DNA from: Amphiura filiformis
Lineage: Eukaryota > Echinodermata > Ophiuroidea > Amphilepidida > Amphiuridae
Direction of reading: 5' to 3'
Length of the DNA: 64,000 nucleotides
Assembly (NCBI RefSeq): GCF_039555335.1
Contig: NC_092628.1
Span: 32,972,465 to 33,036,464, forward strand
A model generated the notes under the pieces. It had not been told where the DNA came from and did not search any database. It worked only from the letters and a program-made list of their open reading frames with translations. Shown in pieces: positions 22,401 to 34,400 of this stretch. The position numbers and the translations under genes were made by a program. Positions within the stretch are counted from its first letter, which is position 1, and each line of letters starts with the position of its first letter.

Positions 22401-25400
22401 GATGTGAATGATTATGTCAGAAGTTGTGTAGCTTGTCAAACTAGAAAACGTCCAACAGGGAAACGAAGACGGGCTCCTATGAAACTTTGTCAAGTTGGCG
22501 CACCATTAGAACGCATAGCTTTAGATATTTTAGGACCACTGCCTCAGTCTAAGAATGGCAACAAATATATTGTGGTAATAATGGATTACTTTACCAAATG
22601 GGTAGAGGCGATACCGTTGCCAGATCAAAAGGCTGAGACAGTGGCCCAAGCGCTAACTACTGAATTCATATGTCGCTATGGAGTACCGTTAACAGTACAT
22701 ACAGATCAAGGATCAAATTTTGAGAGTACACTTTTTCAAGAAGTATGTCGCTTGTTGTCAATAGATAAGACGCGAACTACTGCTTATCACCCACAGTCTG
22801 ATGGCTTGGTTGAGCGCATGAATGCGACTTTAGAAACCATGGTATCAATGTATGTGTCAAATGACCAAACGGATTGGGATGAACACCTTCCATTTGTTCT
22901 TATGGCTTACAGAGCAAGCGAGCAAGAGTCAACAGGCGCGTCGCCAAATTTGTTGATGTTTGGGAGGGAAATTTCTTTACCATTGGATGTTCTAATAGCT
23001 CCACCACCAGGTGAAACAATTGAGTCGCCTTCATCTTATGCCCTTAATATTAGAAATAAACTGGAAGTTGCCTTTGAGGTTGCCAGAAATAATATGCAAG
23101 CAGCCCAGGTGAGACAAAAAAGGGTATACGACACAAAAGCCCACGGAAGACCCTACAGAACTGGAGATACTGTGTGGTTGTACACAGAAACTAGAAGACG
23201 GGGGTAACACCAAAACTTCAATGTTTTTGGAATGGGCCATGTGTAATAGAACGCCAATATTCTACTTCCAATTACATGATCAAATTGCCAAATGGTAAAT
23301 GTAGTGTAGTTCATTATGATCGGTTAAAACCATGTGTATTGAGAACGACTGGTGAAGTGCATGAAAACAGGGAAGACGAACCTCAAGAAAACCAGACAGA
23401 AGAGGACAATGTGAATACCAGTGCCATATCAGAAGAGGACGAAGTCATGAATGGGTGTACAGTTGACGTGCCTTCCCTTTCCCAAGTCCCTCTTGGTGCT
23501 GTGGCGTCGGGTGACGAAAATTTGTCACCAGAAACAGTGGCGAACCAATTAATGAACATTGAGACAGATCAGTCTCCGTCTTCAGTGGTGGCGTCGGGTG
23601 ACGAAAATTTGTCACCAGAAACAGTGGCGAACCAATTAATGAACATTGAGACAGATCAGTCTCCGTCTTCAGTGGTGGCGTCGGGTGACGAAAATTTGTC
23701 ACCAGAAACATCAATGGCGAACCAATTAATGAACATTGAGACAGATCAGTCTCCGTCTTCAGTGGTGGCGTTGGGTGACGAAAATTTGTCACCAGAAACA
23801 TCAATGGCGAACCAATTAATGAACATTGAGACAGATCAGTCTCCGTCTTCAGTGGTGGCGTCGGGTGACGAAAATTTGTCACCAGAAACATCAATGGCGA
23901 ACCAATTAATGAACATTGAGACAGATCAGTCTCCGTCTTCAGTGGTGGCGTCGGGTGACGAAAATTTGTCACCAGAAACATCAATGGCGAACCAATTAAT
24001 GAACATTGAGACAGATCAGTCTCCGTCTTCAGTGGTGGCGTCGGGTGACGAAAATTTGTCACCAGAAACATCAATGGCGAACCAATTAATGAACATTGAG
24101 ACAGATCAGTCTCCGTCTTCAGTGGTGGCGTCGGGTGACGAAAATTTGTCACCAGAAACATCAATGGCGAACCAATTAATGAACATTGAGACAGATCAGT
24201 CTCCGTCTTCAGTGGTGGCGTCGGGTGACGAAAATTTGTCACCAGAAACATCAGTAGCGAACCAATTAATGAACATTGAGACAGATCAGTCTCCGTCTTC
24301 AGTGGTGGCGTCGGGTGACGAAAATTTGTCACCAGAAACATCAGTGGCGAACCAATTAATGAACATTGAGACAGATCAGTCTCCGTCTTCAGTGGTGGCG
24401 CCGGGTGACGAAAATTTGTCACCAGAAACATCAGTGGCGAACCAATTAATGAACATTGAGACAGATCAGTCTCCGTCTTCAGTGGTGGCGTCGGGTGACG
24501 AAGTTTCATCACCAGAAACATCTACAGTCGCAATTGCAGCTGTAAATGATGAACAACTCTCATCAGATTCATCAATGGTCGACATCTCTTCAACGCAAGT
24601 TCAAGTTTCGTCACATAACAGTGAAGCTGCAGGTGTTACCAGTGAAATGAGCAATGAACTGTGTCAGAAATCATCAGATCCAGATGTTGATGACAAAATC
24701 CCAAGTCCCTTACCCCTCAAAGGCAAATAAACAGTACACCTGTTCTGCGCCGCCAACAGAGGACAAGAAGACAACCAGCTTGGATGATGAGTGGAGATTA
24801 TGTCATCGATTTATGAACTTTAATACAAAATGAACTCTGATACATTTCAATGCCATGGACAGGAACACTTGAAAATGAATTATGTTAGGAGTGTTTCTTA
24901 CAAATTTGCCATTTATTGAGACACTCAATAAATGGCAGGTTTTTAAATTATTGCCATGGTAATTATTAATGAACACTTGGATAAATATTTAATGATTATT
25001 ACAAATTTGCTATTAATTGCAATTGACAATGGCAGATTTACAAAGAAATATGTTCTTAAAGGGACATTCATGTCTTTTCTTAAAGGAATATACATGCATT
25101 TTTTTTAAAGAGATTTCATGCATTACTACTTTGTGATATTTATGTGTGTTGGTGACGCGAGACGCGTCTTGGTGGGGAGGGGACATTTGTCAAGAAGTTG
25201 TTTTCCCGGTTTTAAAAGTTTTATGTTAAATAGGATAGTCCTGATTTTTGGCGGGAAACCTCTTTTGTTCAGGACAAATTCTGATTGGTAGCCAAAGTCC
25301 TCTGGATTGATCAATCTTTTGTTCAGAGCAAAGCCTGATTGGTCACTGAAATCCTGTACCAATCGATTGGGGCTGTTCCGTTTTGTGTCCAACCTCCCTG

Positions 25401-28400
25401 GCCAGGTTGTTCGTGTTCATATTTTTTTTTATTCATGTACGGGAGCAAGTATATTGACGAATGTCCTTTCCTCTAAATATTGAGTCAGTGGAACTTGCCC
25501 TTTCACAAATAGGGAGGAGTAAAGTGGAAGTAAGAGCGGCGAAATCGCCGTGACATCCGGTCTGAACCAGATCAGATCAGTTCTGTCGGGCCGTTCGTGG
25601 GCTAGAGACATGCGTCTGGTTTTGCTTAAAAATGTTTCAATTTGTTTTATAGGTTTTTCATCAAAAATTTAGTGTGGGAATAACTCCACCTTGAGAGTGA
25701 ATTCCCTACACAAGTTTGGTCAAAAATTTTAGCTCGACCAACGTCGAGAAAGCAAAAAGAAATGTGTTTTAAAATATAAACACGTGTGAAATTTTGAGAA
25801 AACAAAATGGCGTCGAACATGTCCAAAGCCTTTCGCCATACAGAAGTGATGGTTTGGTAAGTGTCGTAAACCTTAAAATCTGTTCCACTGACTGACTGCC
25901 CCTCCATTTATCCATGTTTGAAAATATTATCAGAGATGTGTGAGGAATTATATTGGCGTTCTATTACGGGACACAAATAGAAAATGGGGAAAAATTGTTG
26001 TTGTTTTGCGAGAAACTCAGACACCGTTGCCTCAAATTTTAAAAAAAAAAGTCCACGGCGTTGTGATATGCTGTGGCTTCTTCATTCGGTGATACCGAAA
26101 ATTGATTTGCGCATATTTTGATTATTTGAATTGATTGATGTCATATTTTTGTTAAGCTTAAGAATTGCACTTTTTGTACTTTTTTTCAAAATTTAAAAAA
26201 GTCCACGGCGTTTTGAATGCTGTGGCTTCTTTATTCGGAATTCGAAAATTATTTTGTGTATTATTTGGATGTTCTGAATTGATTGGTGATATATTTTTGG
26301 TAAGATTAAGATTTGCACTTTTTGTATTTGTACCCTCCGCGGAAGCACATACAAATAATTTTGTGGTCATTTCGATGTGAAGTGACAATTTTGTTGGAAA
26401 ATTAAGTTGCGCAATTCAATTTGAATAATCAACAATGTCATGATCTTCTTCATGNNNNNNNNNNNNNNNNNNNNNNNNNNNNNNNNNNNNNNNNNNNNNN
26501 GAAAATTTTAGTTCCATGAGTTTGTGGCCGTCACAAAATTTGGGAGAAAAAAAAAATGGTTTTATAAGCTTAAACTTTGTTTAAATTGAAAATTAATTGA
26601 TGAATAATTTTCATTAATCAACTTTCATGACTTTCATCCAAATTTTTGAAAGGGAAATGATCGATTCAATTGATCGGTCGGGTTGATTGATTTTATTGAA
26701 AGGTATTTACCGATCACTTGATCGGATTGATTATTAGAAATTGATTGATCAATAATTTTTATTAATCAACTTTCATCCAAATTTTTGAAAGGGAAATGAT
26801 CGATTCAATTGAACGGTCAGGTTGATTGATTTTATTGGAAAGGTATTTACCGATCACTTGATCGGATTGATTATTAGAAATTGATTGATCAATAATTTTA
26901 TTAATCAACTTTCATCCAAATTTTTGAAAGGGAAATGATCGATTCAATTGAACGGTCAGGTTGATTGATTTTATTGGAAAGGTATTTACCGATCACTTGA
27001 TCGGATTGATTATTAGAAATTGATTGATCAAAAATTTTTATTAATCAACTTTCATCCAAATTTTTGAAAGGGAAATGATCGATTCAATTGATCGGTCGGG
27101 TTGATTGATTTTATTGGAAAGGTATTTACCGATCACTTGATCGGATTGATTATTAGAAATTGATTGATCAATAATTTTTATTAATCAACTTTCATCCAAA
27201 ATTTTGAAAGGGTGTTGGTCGGTGCATTTTATCGATCAGCACTGGGGTATTTAGGGTTTCACACTTGATCAGATTGATTATTGGAAATTGATTGATCGAT
27301 AATTTTTATTAATCAACTTTCATCCAAAATTTTGAAAGGGTGTTGGTCGGTGCATTTTATCGATCAGCATTGGGGTATTTAGGGTTTCAAACTTGATCAG
27401 ATTGATTATTAGAAATTGATTGATCAATAATTTTTATTAATCAACTTTCATCCAAAATTTTGAAAGGGTGTTGGTCGGTGCATTTTATCGATCAGCACTG
27501 GGGTATTTAGGGTTTCACACTTGATCAGATTGATTATTGGAAATTGATTGATCAATAATTTTTATTAATCAACTTTCATCCAAAATTTTGAAAGGGTGTT
27601 GGTCGGTGCATTTTATCGATCAGCATTGGGGTATTTAGGGTTTCAAACTTGATCAGATTGATTATTAGAAATTGATTGATCAATAATTTTTATTAATCAA
27701 CTTTCATCCAAAATTTTGAAAGGGTGTTGGTCGGTGCATTTTATCGATCAGCATTGGGGTATTTAGGGTTTCAAACTTGATCAGATTGATTATTAGAAAT
27801 TGATTGATCAATAATTTTTATTAATCAACTTTCATCCAAAATTTTGAAAGGGTGTTGGTCGGTGCATTTTATCGATCAGCACTGGGGTATTTAGGGTTTC
27901 ACACTTGATCAGATTGATTATTAGAAATTGATTGATCGATAATTTTTATTAATCAACTTTCATCCAAAAGTTTGAAAGGGTGTTGGTCGGTGCATTTTAT
28001 CGATCAGCACTGGGGTATTTAGGGTTTCACACTTGATCAGATTGATTATTAGAAATTGATTGATCGTTAATTTTTATTAATCAACTTTCATCCAAAAATT
28101 TTGAAAGGGTGTTGGTCGGTGCATTTTATCGATCAGCACTTGGGGTATTTAGGGTTTCACAAATTGGTCAGTTATAATATTGACAAATTACTTGAAAAGT
28201 AATAAGCCGATTGATTAATCGGGAATTTATTTTTGTCTCGATTCATGTTGAATCGTTATTTTATGTGAGAAACAAATCTCAAATATTGTGTCCCTGGTTC
28301 CATTATACCAGAGAAATTGAATTTGCTATTTAAATTTATATTTATATTTATATTTTTGCAATTCAAAAATAATTAATAAATTTACTGAACTGTAAAACCT

Positions 28401-31400
28401 AGATTCAGGGTGAATTTATTTTGTCTCAAGGTCAAGAGTATAAATTAGGCACTTGATTCCCCTTCATATTTTTCAATTTTAAGGCCACGCTACCCACGGC
28501 CAGGGAATTGTCGGACTTCGTCGCAAGTCCGACTTTTATTCCAATTTTCCCAAACCCCTGGTCTGTGACAATATAAATCATTATACAACTGGAACTTAAC
28601 TTAATAACAACAGATGGCGCTATCACTGCACTAAAATGATTGATATGATCATTTTAAGACCAGTTGTAGAATGATTTATTTAATCATTTAAATAGGGAGA
28701 CTGGGTTGGTTAAAATATACTCATAGTACCTCAAAAACGAATAATCAATCGTGATGTGAAACATAGCTCCTGGATCGCAGTCCTCTTCTGTTCTTTCCAC
28801 GGGAGGTTGGACTCCTACCAGAGTTTTTCTAAAATAAAATAAAATAACAAACTTAAGTGAACTAAACAGCTTACCGTCCTCGAAGGACGTAGATCTTCCA
28901 TGATTCATTTACCCAGTTCTAAATGAACCTCAGAGGAGAGCAGTCAATTTAACTTAATTCAGATGTAAATAAAGTCAATACCTTCAGCAAGTTAAAGTTG
29001 CCACCACCAGGAATTGAGCCCGGGCCCTCGTGCACCAAAGGAGAGTACCCTTACCATTATGCCACTCTCTCCTTTCAATTCACTTTAAGTTTGGAACCGT
29101 AGATTTGGTGAAGAAGAGCTTTGAGGAATGACGAACAAGTGTGTAAAATAGTATGGAGAAAATGATGAAGGGGCGGAAATAGAGTAGGACCAATTGGGAG
29201 CCAAATCAACCCCACACCGTGCTGCCCTTCCAAATGTAAAAGGGTGGATTTGAAATAAACTATTTACAGTGCCTGTTTTGGTCATCTCAAGGGAGTGAAA
29301 TATTATAAATGGTCAGGGTGTAAACTATATTTAGGTCTAGGGTGAAATGTACATTCAAAATAGCAACAGCACACTCTGTTGAAATGCCCATTGAAGTGTA
29401 ATTGTTGTTGACATTTTGTGGTGTTGCCTAGCAAATGTGGCTAATTAATTATCTGAAAATGCAGCTATTGATTTGGAATTAAACATGTCGTGTGACCTTA
29501 GAAGTCCTGCACAACTTCGGATTTTATGGGCACGAGTGTTCCATGATTGCAACAACGTACTTGAGTTCCCACCAACGCTTCATCCAGTCATCCTGATCAA
29601 CCTTCCCAGCAAACACATCATATCGCCATTGTTCTAAAGCTAGACTAAACGGTAAAGTTCCTATGGTGTCTAATGCAGTCTTTAGAAGGAAATTGATGTC
29701 CATTTCTGAAAAGAAAACAAACTAAATTTGACAATTTGTAAAACTGTAACCACATTTTAATTTAGTGACTGTTTTTTTTATCACAAGCGGGGATGCATGG
29801 TGTTTACGACTCGCAAGGCCTTTTGGAATTCTTTGCAAAAGGAAGCAGATTGTTTTGTCAGTCCAAATATTTAAACTCTATCGAACTGTGAGCGGATTTT
29901 ATGATAAATCACAAAGATGGTAAACCTTCGTCTTCTATGTTCTCCTCCAGTAATCCAACTTCGAACAAATGTTTCGGTGTACCAACAGATAAGCTGATAA
30001 CCTCTCCAACAGCTTCGTGGAATCCGCGGTTGGCCCCACCTCTTAATACTAGGGGCAAATCTTTGTACTGCAAGTAGTACTGGATATGTCCAAATTCGTG
30101 ATGTGTAATTAAGAAGTAGAACATGTTGATCTGTGTACACATTTTTATTCTGAAAGACAAATATACAAAATAAGTATAATACAACCAGGTTACAGTCCGA
30201 TATAACTAAACTGGATTGAACTGAACTGATATATTTGAGGGTGATTTTCGTTAATGGAACCCAGCGGAAATAAGCTTCATAAGAAGCTTTTTGGTTATCT
30301 GGTTGTCAAAACCGAACACATCAAATCAAATCAAAAATCAAATTGTAAACTTCCTGAAGGCGGATAAACCCTTGTGTGAAAACGTAACTGAAAAATGTCT
30401 GCATCGGTGAATTGTGTTTTGATTGGAGAAAAGTATTGCTAAGATACGACCTGAACACACGTACCTGAAATCTTTACCATTATCCATGTCCCAGGCTGAA
30501 GGATGACAAACAAGTTCCCTGCCATCTGAAGGTTTCTTAATCACACTATGATCCCAGAACTCTTGAGGAGCAGGGAGAAGCCCACATGATGTGAAAAATT
30601 CATCTGTCATGTTAAACATACGCTCTGGGGTATAGCCCTATGTTGTGATGAAAACAAACAAACATTGATATTCTTGATCATGTGGCTATAGAACATGTTG
30701 ATGTTGAGTGTCAGTTCTGACATGACTATCTGCTGATATAGCGAGCTCGGCCTCCAATCTCGCTAGCTCTCGCTGCCCGGCTTCGACGAGCCCCCACCAT
30801 AGCCGAGGTCCTTCCTGAAGGACTATGTTATGTTAACGTCGGTAAATTTAGGTTGGTCTAACTAAGCAAATTCCAATTCGTCAAAGTGTAATACTTATTA
30901 TCAACCAGACTTATACCTAATCCGTATCCATTTACACAGTTGGATATTTTAAAACCCTACTATGCCATAATCAAAAAGTAACATTTATTTATTATTATGT
31001 ACATGTACAACTTACTGAATGGCAAGAACCGCTAACATTGAACCCTTACCCTAACCCTTAATCCTAAATCTATATCCTAAACCATAACTCTAACCTTAAA
31101 TAACATGAAACGGAGGGTATTCAATAATTATGTCAAATTCTAACAGGAGTATATATACGTACCTGTCTAACCATTTCGTCCGTTACATCTATATTTGGCG
31201 TATCTGGATAAGGTACCACAAGTCTGTAAATTTTACCCCAGAAACGGCCCCACATATCACCTGCAAATAATACGAAAATGCCCTTGCGTACAAAATATCT
31301 TAAGCAAATATCGTATGAGGACAACTTCTCATGTAAAACCTAATGATATTTTGTGTACATTTCGATCAATTGAGTTTAAGTTGGGAGACATATGGTATAT

Positions 31401-34400
31401 GTGAGTGGACACTGCGAATGAGCCGTAAACTCGGCAAATTGTATTCTGAGATACAGTACAAAATGTGCCGCAAGTCGTATTCATAGGTGTCTCAATAGGC
31501 GCGACATGTTTCTCATTTGATAGCGTTTAAACCAATCAATAATCCTATTGCTGAAGAGGATAATAATCTTCTACATATAAAATCATTAAATAGCTCTAGT
31601 CGTTGTTTGCTTTGGCTAAATCCTGTTCAAGTGGTGCGTTACAATTGCATTGTATTTTGGCTGGGTATGCATAACCAAGAATTAACAATGAGAGGACATT
31701 CCTGTACCTCGTTGACTCGGGATGATTTGAAATGACCGCCAATTATGACTTTATTAGCAGCAAAGTGAAAAGGAGACACATATAGAACAGAAAAGGGTAC
31801 CATTTTCTTGAAGGACCAGAGTTCAACAAACCATAACCCCGCTTCTGGATATCGTTTGAAGTCAAATGATATACTATTTTAAAGCTTATGATATATATAT
31901 ATTTTCTAAACACGAAATAAAAAAAATGACCGTGGCCGAGATTACGGCTGATTCGAAGTGTCCAGTCACATATGTATGATAACCAATATCCATGCAATAA
32001 GGGGAATAATTGTTTTAAGAAGACATGTTAAAACGACTTCCAGGATACCATCATTTCAGCACCGAAAACTAACTACATGTATCCCAACTATGGCTTAAGT
32101 GAATCCACTTCTTACATCGACTAAATCATAGCAAGTGCTTTTAAATACCGACAGATCATAGATGTATAGTTACCTAAAACACATGCGGGCATACGTCCTT
32201 TGAGGTCAATTTCATCGCCGTAGTAGGTGGACAGTTTTCGTCTGACATAGGCATGAAGTTGTTTGTACAGGGGAAGAATTCGTTGGTATATTTTATAGGC
32301 ATCACCCTCTAAGTCTTCTACTTCATATTTAGATCTCCAATATGCTCCCTGGTCAGGATATCCTGTACATACACAGGTAGGATTTCACCGAAAAAAGGGT
32401 ATAGATTTTTCTCACTCAAGATTATTATGTTTAGAGTAATAGATTTGGCATTAACTGGTACATAGCTGGTATCTTAACATTACGTACTATAATAACAAGT
32501 TAAATTTTGTGGTTTTTCATATATCTGACATAATGTGCATTTTTTTTGGCGCGAGATTGGAATTTAGGCTCTATCTTCACCTGTTTACGTATACGAGCTT
32601 AAACCCATCCATGCATGCATGAGGGTATATAGTCATAATGTGTGATTTACTCAGTCTTGCATGATTGTAATGCCCCAATGGTGCTTTTTAAGAGCACCAT
32701 TGGAGCACCATTGGGGCTCTTCATGCTTAGTCTTTCGCATGGTATTTAAAAATACCATGAGAAAGACTAAGCATGAAGAGCTTTAATTACGGTAAAATCT
32801 TTTTTTAATGATTTTAAACCATCTCCGGTTTTACGGCTGACACGTCTCGTGCATGTGTATCATTGAATCAGTGACGTTTGAAGTGAGTGTATACCGCTAT
32901 TCGTCTTTAGTTGTACGTCCCAGTTGCGTGAAATTCCGCTTAATATAATGATAGGCGAGCTAATAGCAATTTTATTAATTTTACCTCATTTGTTTGGGAC
33001 ATAGTGTGATCAGTGAAAATTAACAATTTATGCAAAACAAATAAGAATTTAGTCTTTATGGAAATTACACATTATTGCTTAAGAAATAGGGTTGGGATCA
33101 GGGGTAATTGTTATTAGTATTTTTTTTTTATTTGTGGTGAAAACCGAAAGATAGCACTGACATTAACATGTGTTAATTGTCTTGCTTGTTGCTATAAGTA
33201 CCTGTTAACCAAGTTTGTTACCGTCGTTATTAGTTTACATTTACATTGGTTTACTTTTGCTATACACACCTATAGCAAATGAACTACCGTATGCCAAGAT
33301 ACCCTGTTGTTTAATTGCATTGTTATGATGTATGCCTAGCTTGCGTTTGTTACCGCATCATATTATAGATTCCAGCCATCATTGAATGATAATACTCACC
33401 ATTTGCCATAGCTATTTCGTTAGCAAGTTCCACATAGCGAATATAATGTGGTTTGTTAGCTCTTCCCACTGCGTCTCGAAATCCCACCCATGCCCACATC
33501 AGTTCCTCGTAATCCGTGGACTTTGCCATGGTTTCCCGCAAACCTGAAAAATATACAGAAGGTCAGAATTGCTCTTTAAAATTAAACTATATCCCCAAGT
33601 TTCTGCATGTTGATTAAGAGTACTTGCCCATGAATTTCATTCAGGGGCGTGTTTGAAAAACGGCCCAGCGCATTAGAAAAAATAATTAAAAAATACTAAC
33701 CCGGGTTCGAACCAATGTTAAGGCACTATGAATGCTAAAGATGCCTACTGTGCCACGGTGACTGTGGTTACCATTCGGCGATTTTCAATGATATACATAT
33801 CAATACGTTTCTAGTGTATTGAAAATCAGATTATAGTAGGAATACAGTCATAGAAAGACATAATTATGACTCCACTTGTCTGTTTGTTTTTTCATTTAAT
33901 ATAAATTAATTTCGATGAATTGAACTGGTATAACTCCTAGGACTCGTGATAAACGACGATTATTTTTTTTATAATAAAATGAAAACCCTGGGTCATTCAC
34001 GACGTCATTGTAATTCATGTCAAAACCTGGGGAGCGAACACGCACATACGTGTATACTTGCGCGATCGATACTCAATGATCCAGACAAAACCATTTGAAT
34101 ATACCGCCCTTATGTATGCATCTGCTTGACACATCTGGTCACTTGCGGGAAGATATACTATACCCTAATAGCTTACAATAGATACCCCACCGTAAATAAC
34201 TCTCTTCATTACCTCGCTGTGCCAGTATATACGCGTAGTGTACGTAATTTTGAACCATATTTTGTTCAAAAATGATAGCTAAAATGTTGAATAAATAATG
34301 AGTACGCTTACCTTTCTGCAACACTGCCTGATACTATTGGGCATTTGCTGGCAGTCAACATTTTAGCTGAAAACAGTCCCTTCCTATCATTTTTGAACAA

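Larger units (their letters stand above)
15244..28570 (+). mobile_element. Ty3/gypsy LTR retrotransposon, 13.3 kb
   Basis: The LTRs (15244-17437 and 25188-28570) both begin TGTCAAGAAG and end TCTGTGACA. Internal order is gag with a CCHC knuckle, aspartic protease, reverse transcriptase, RNase H, integrase, then a repeat-rich C-terminal extension. Integrase after RT-RNase H defines Ty3/gypsy. It is inserted antisense in intron 10 of the proximal ACE2-like gene. Removing the element leaves an intron of about 530 bp, close to the 413-bp intron 10 of the paralogue. No envelope gene is seen. At least seven single-base frameshifts split the coding region. The LTRs are nearly identical where they align, apart from small indels, so the insertion looks recent and some frameshifts may be sequence errors. 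Confidence 0.93.
25188..28570 (+). repeat. 3' LTR (3383 bp, expanded)
   Basis: Same ends and order as the 5' LTR, but 1189 bp longer because its internal tandem array has about twelve units instead of three. Outside the array the two LTRs differ mostly by single-base indels in homopolymers. The LTR contains a 46-base N gap at 26455-26500, corresponding to about 47 bases present in the 5' LTR. Confidence 0.9.

Noticed and set aside
23445..24521. Open frame of 358 codons on the minus strand
   Set aside because: It is the antisense of the 90-bp repeat array. One stop-free unit repeated gives a long frame without meaning.
20650..25187. Envelope gene that would make the element a retrovirus-like errantivirus
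   Set aside because: No signal peptide, membrane segment or furin-like site occurs after integrase; the tail is the acidic repeat domain.
26648..28160. CRISPR-like array
   Set aside because: Repeats are contiguous units of 128-140 bp with no unique spacers, inside an LTR of a eukaryotic element.
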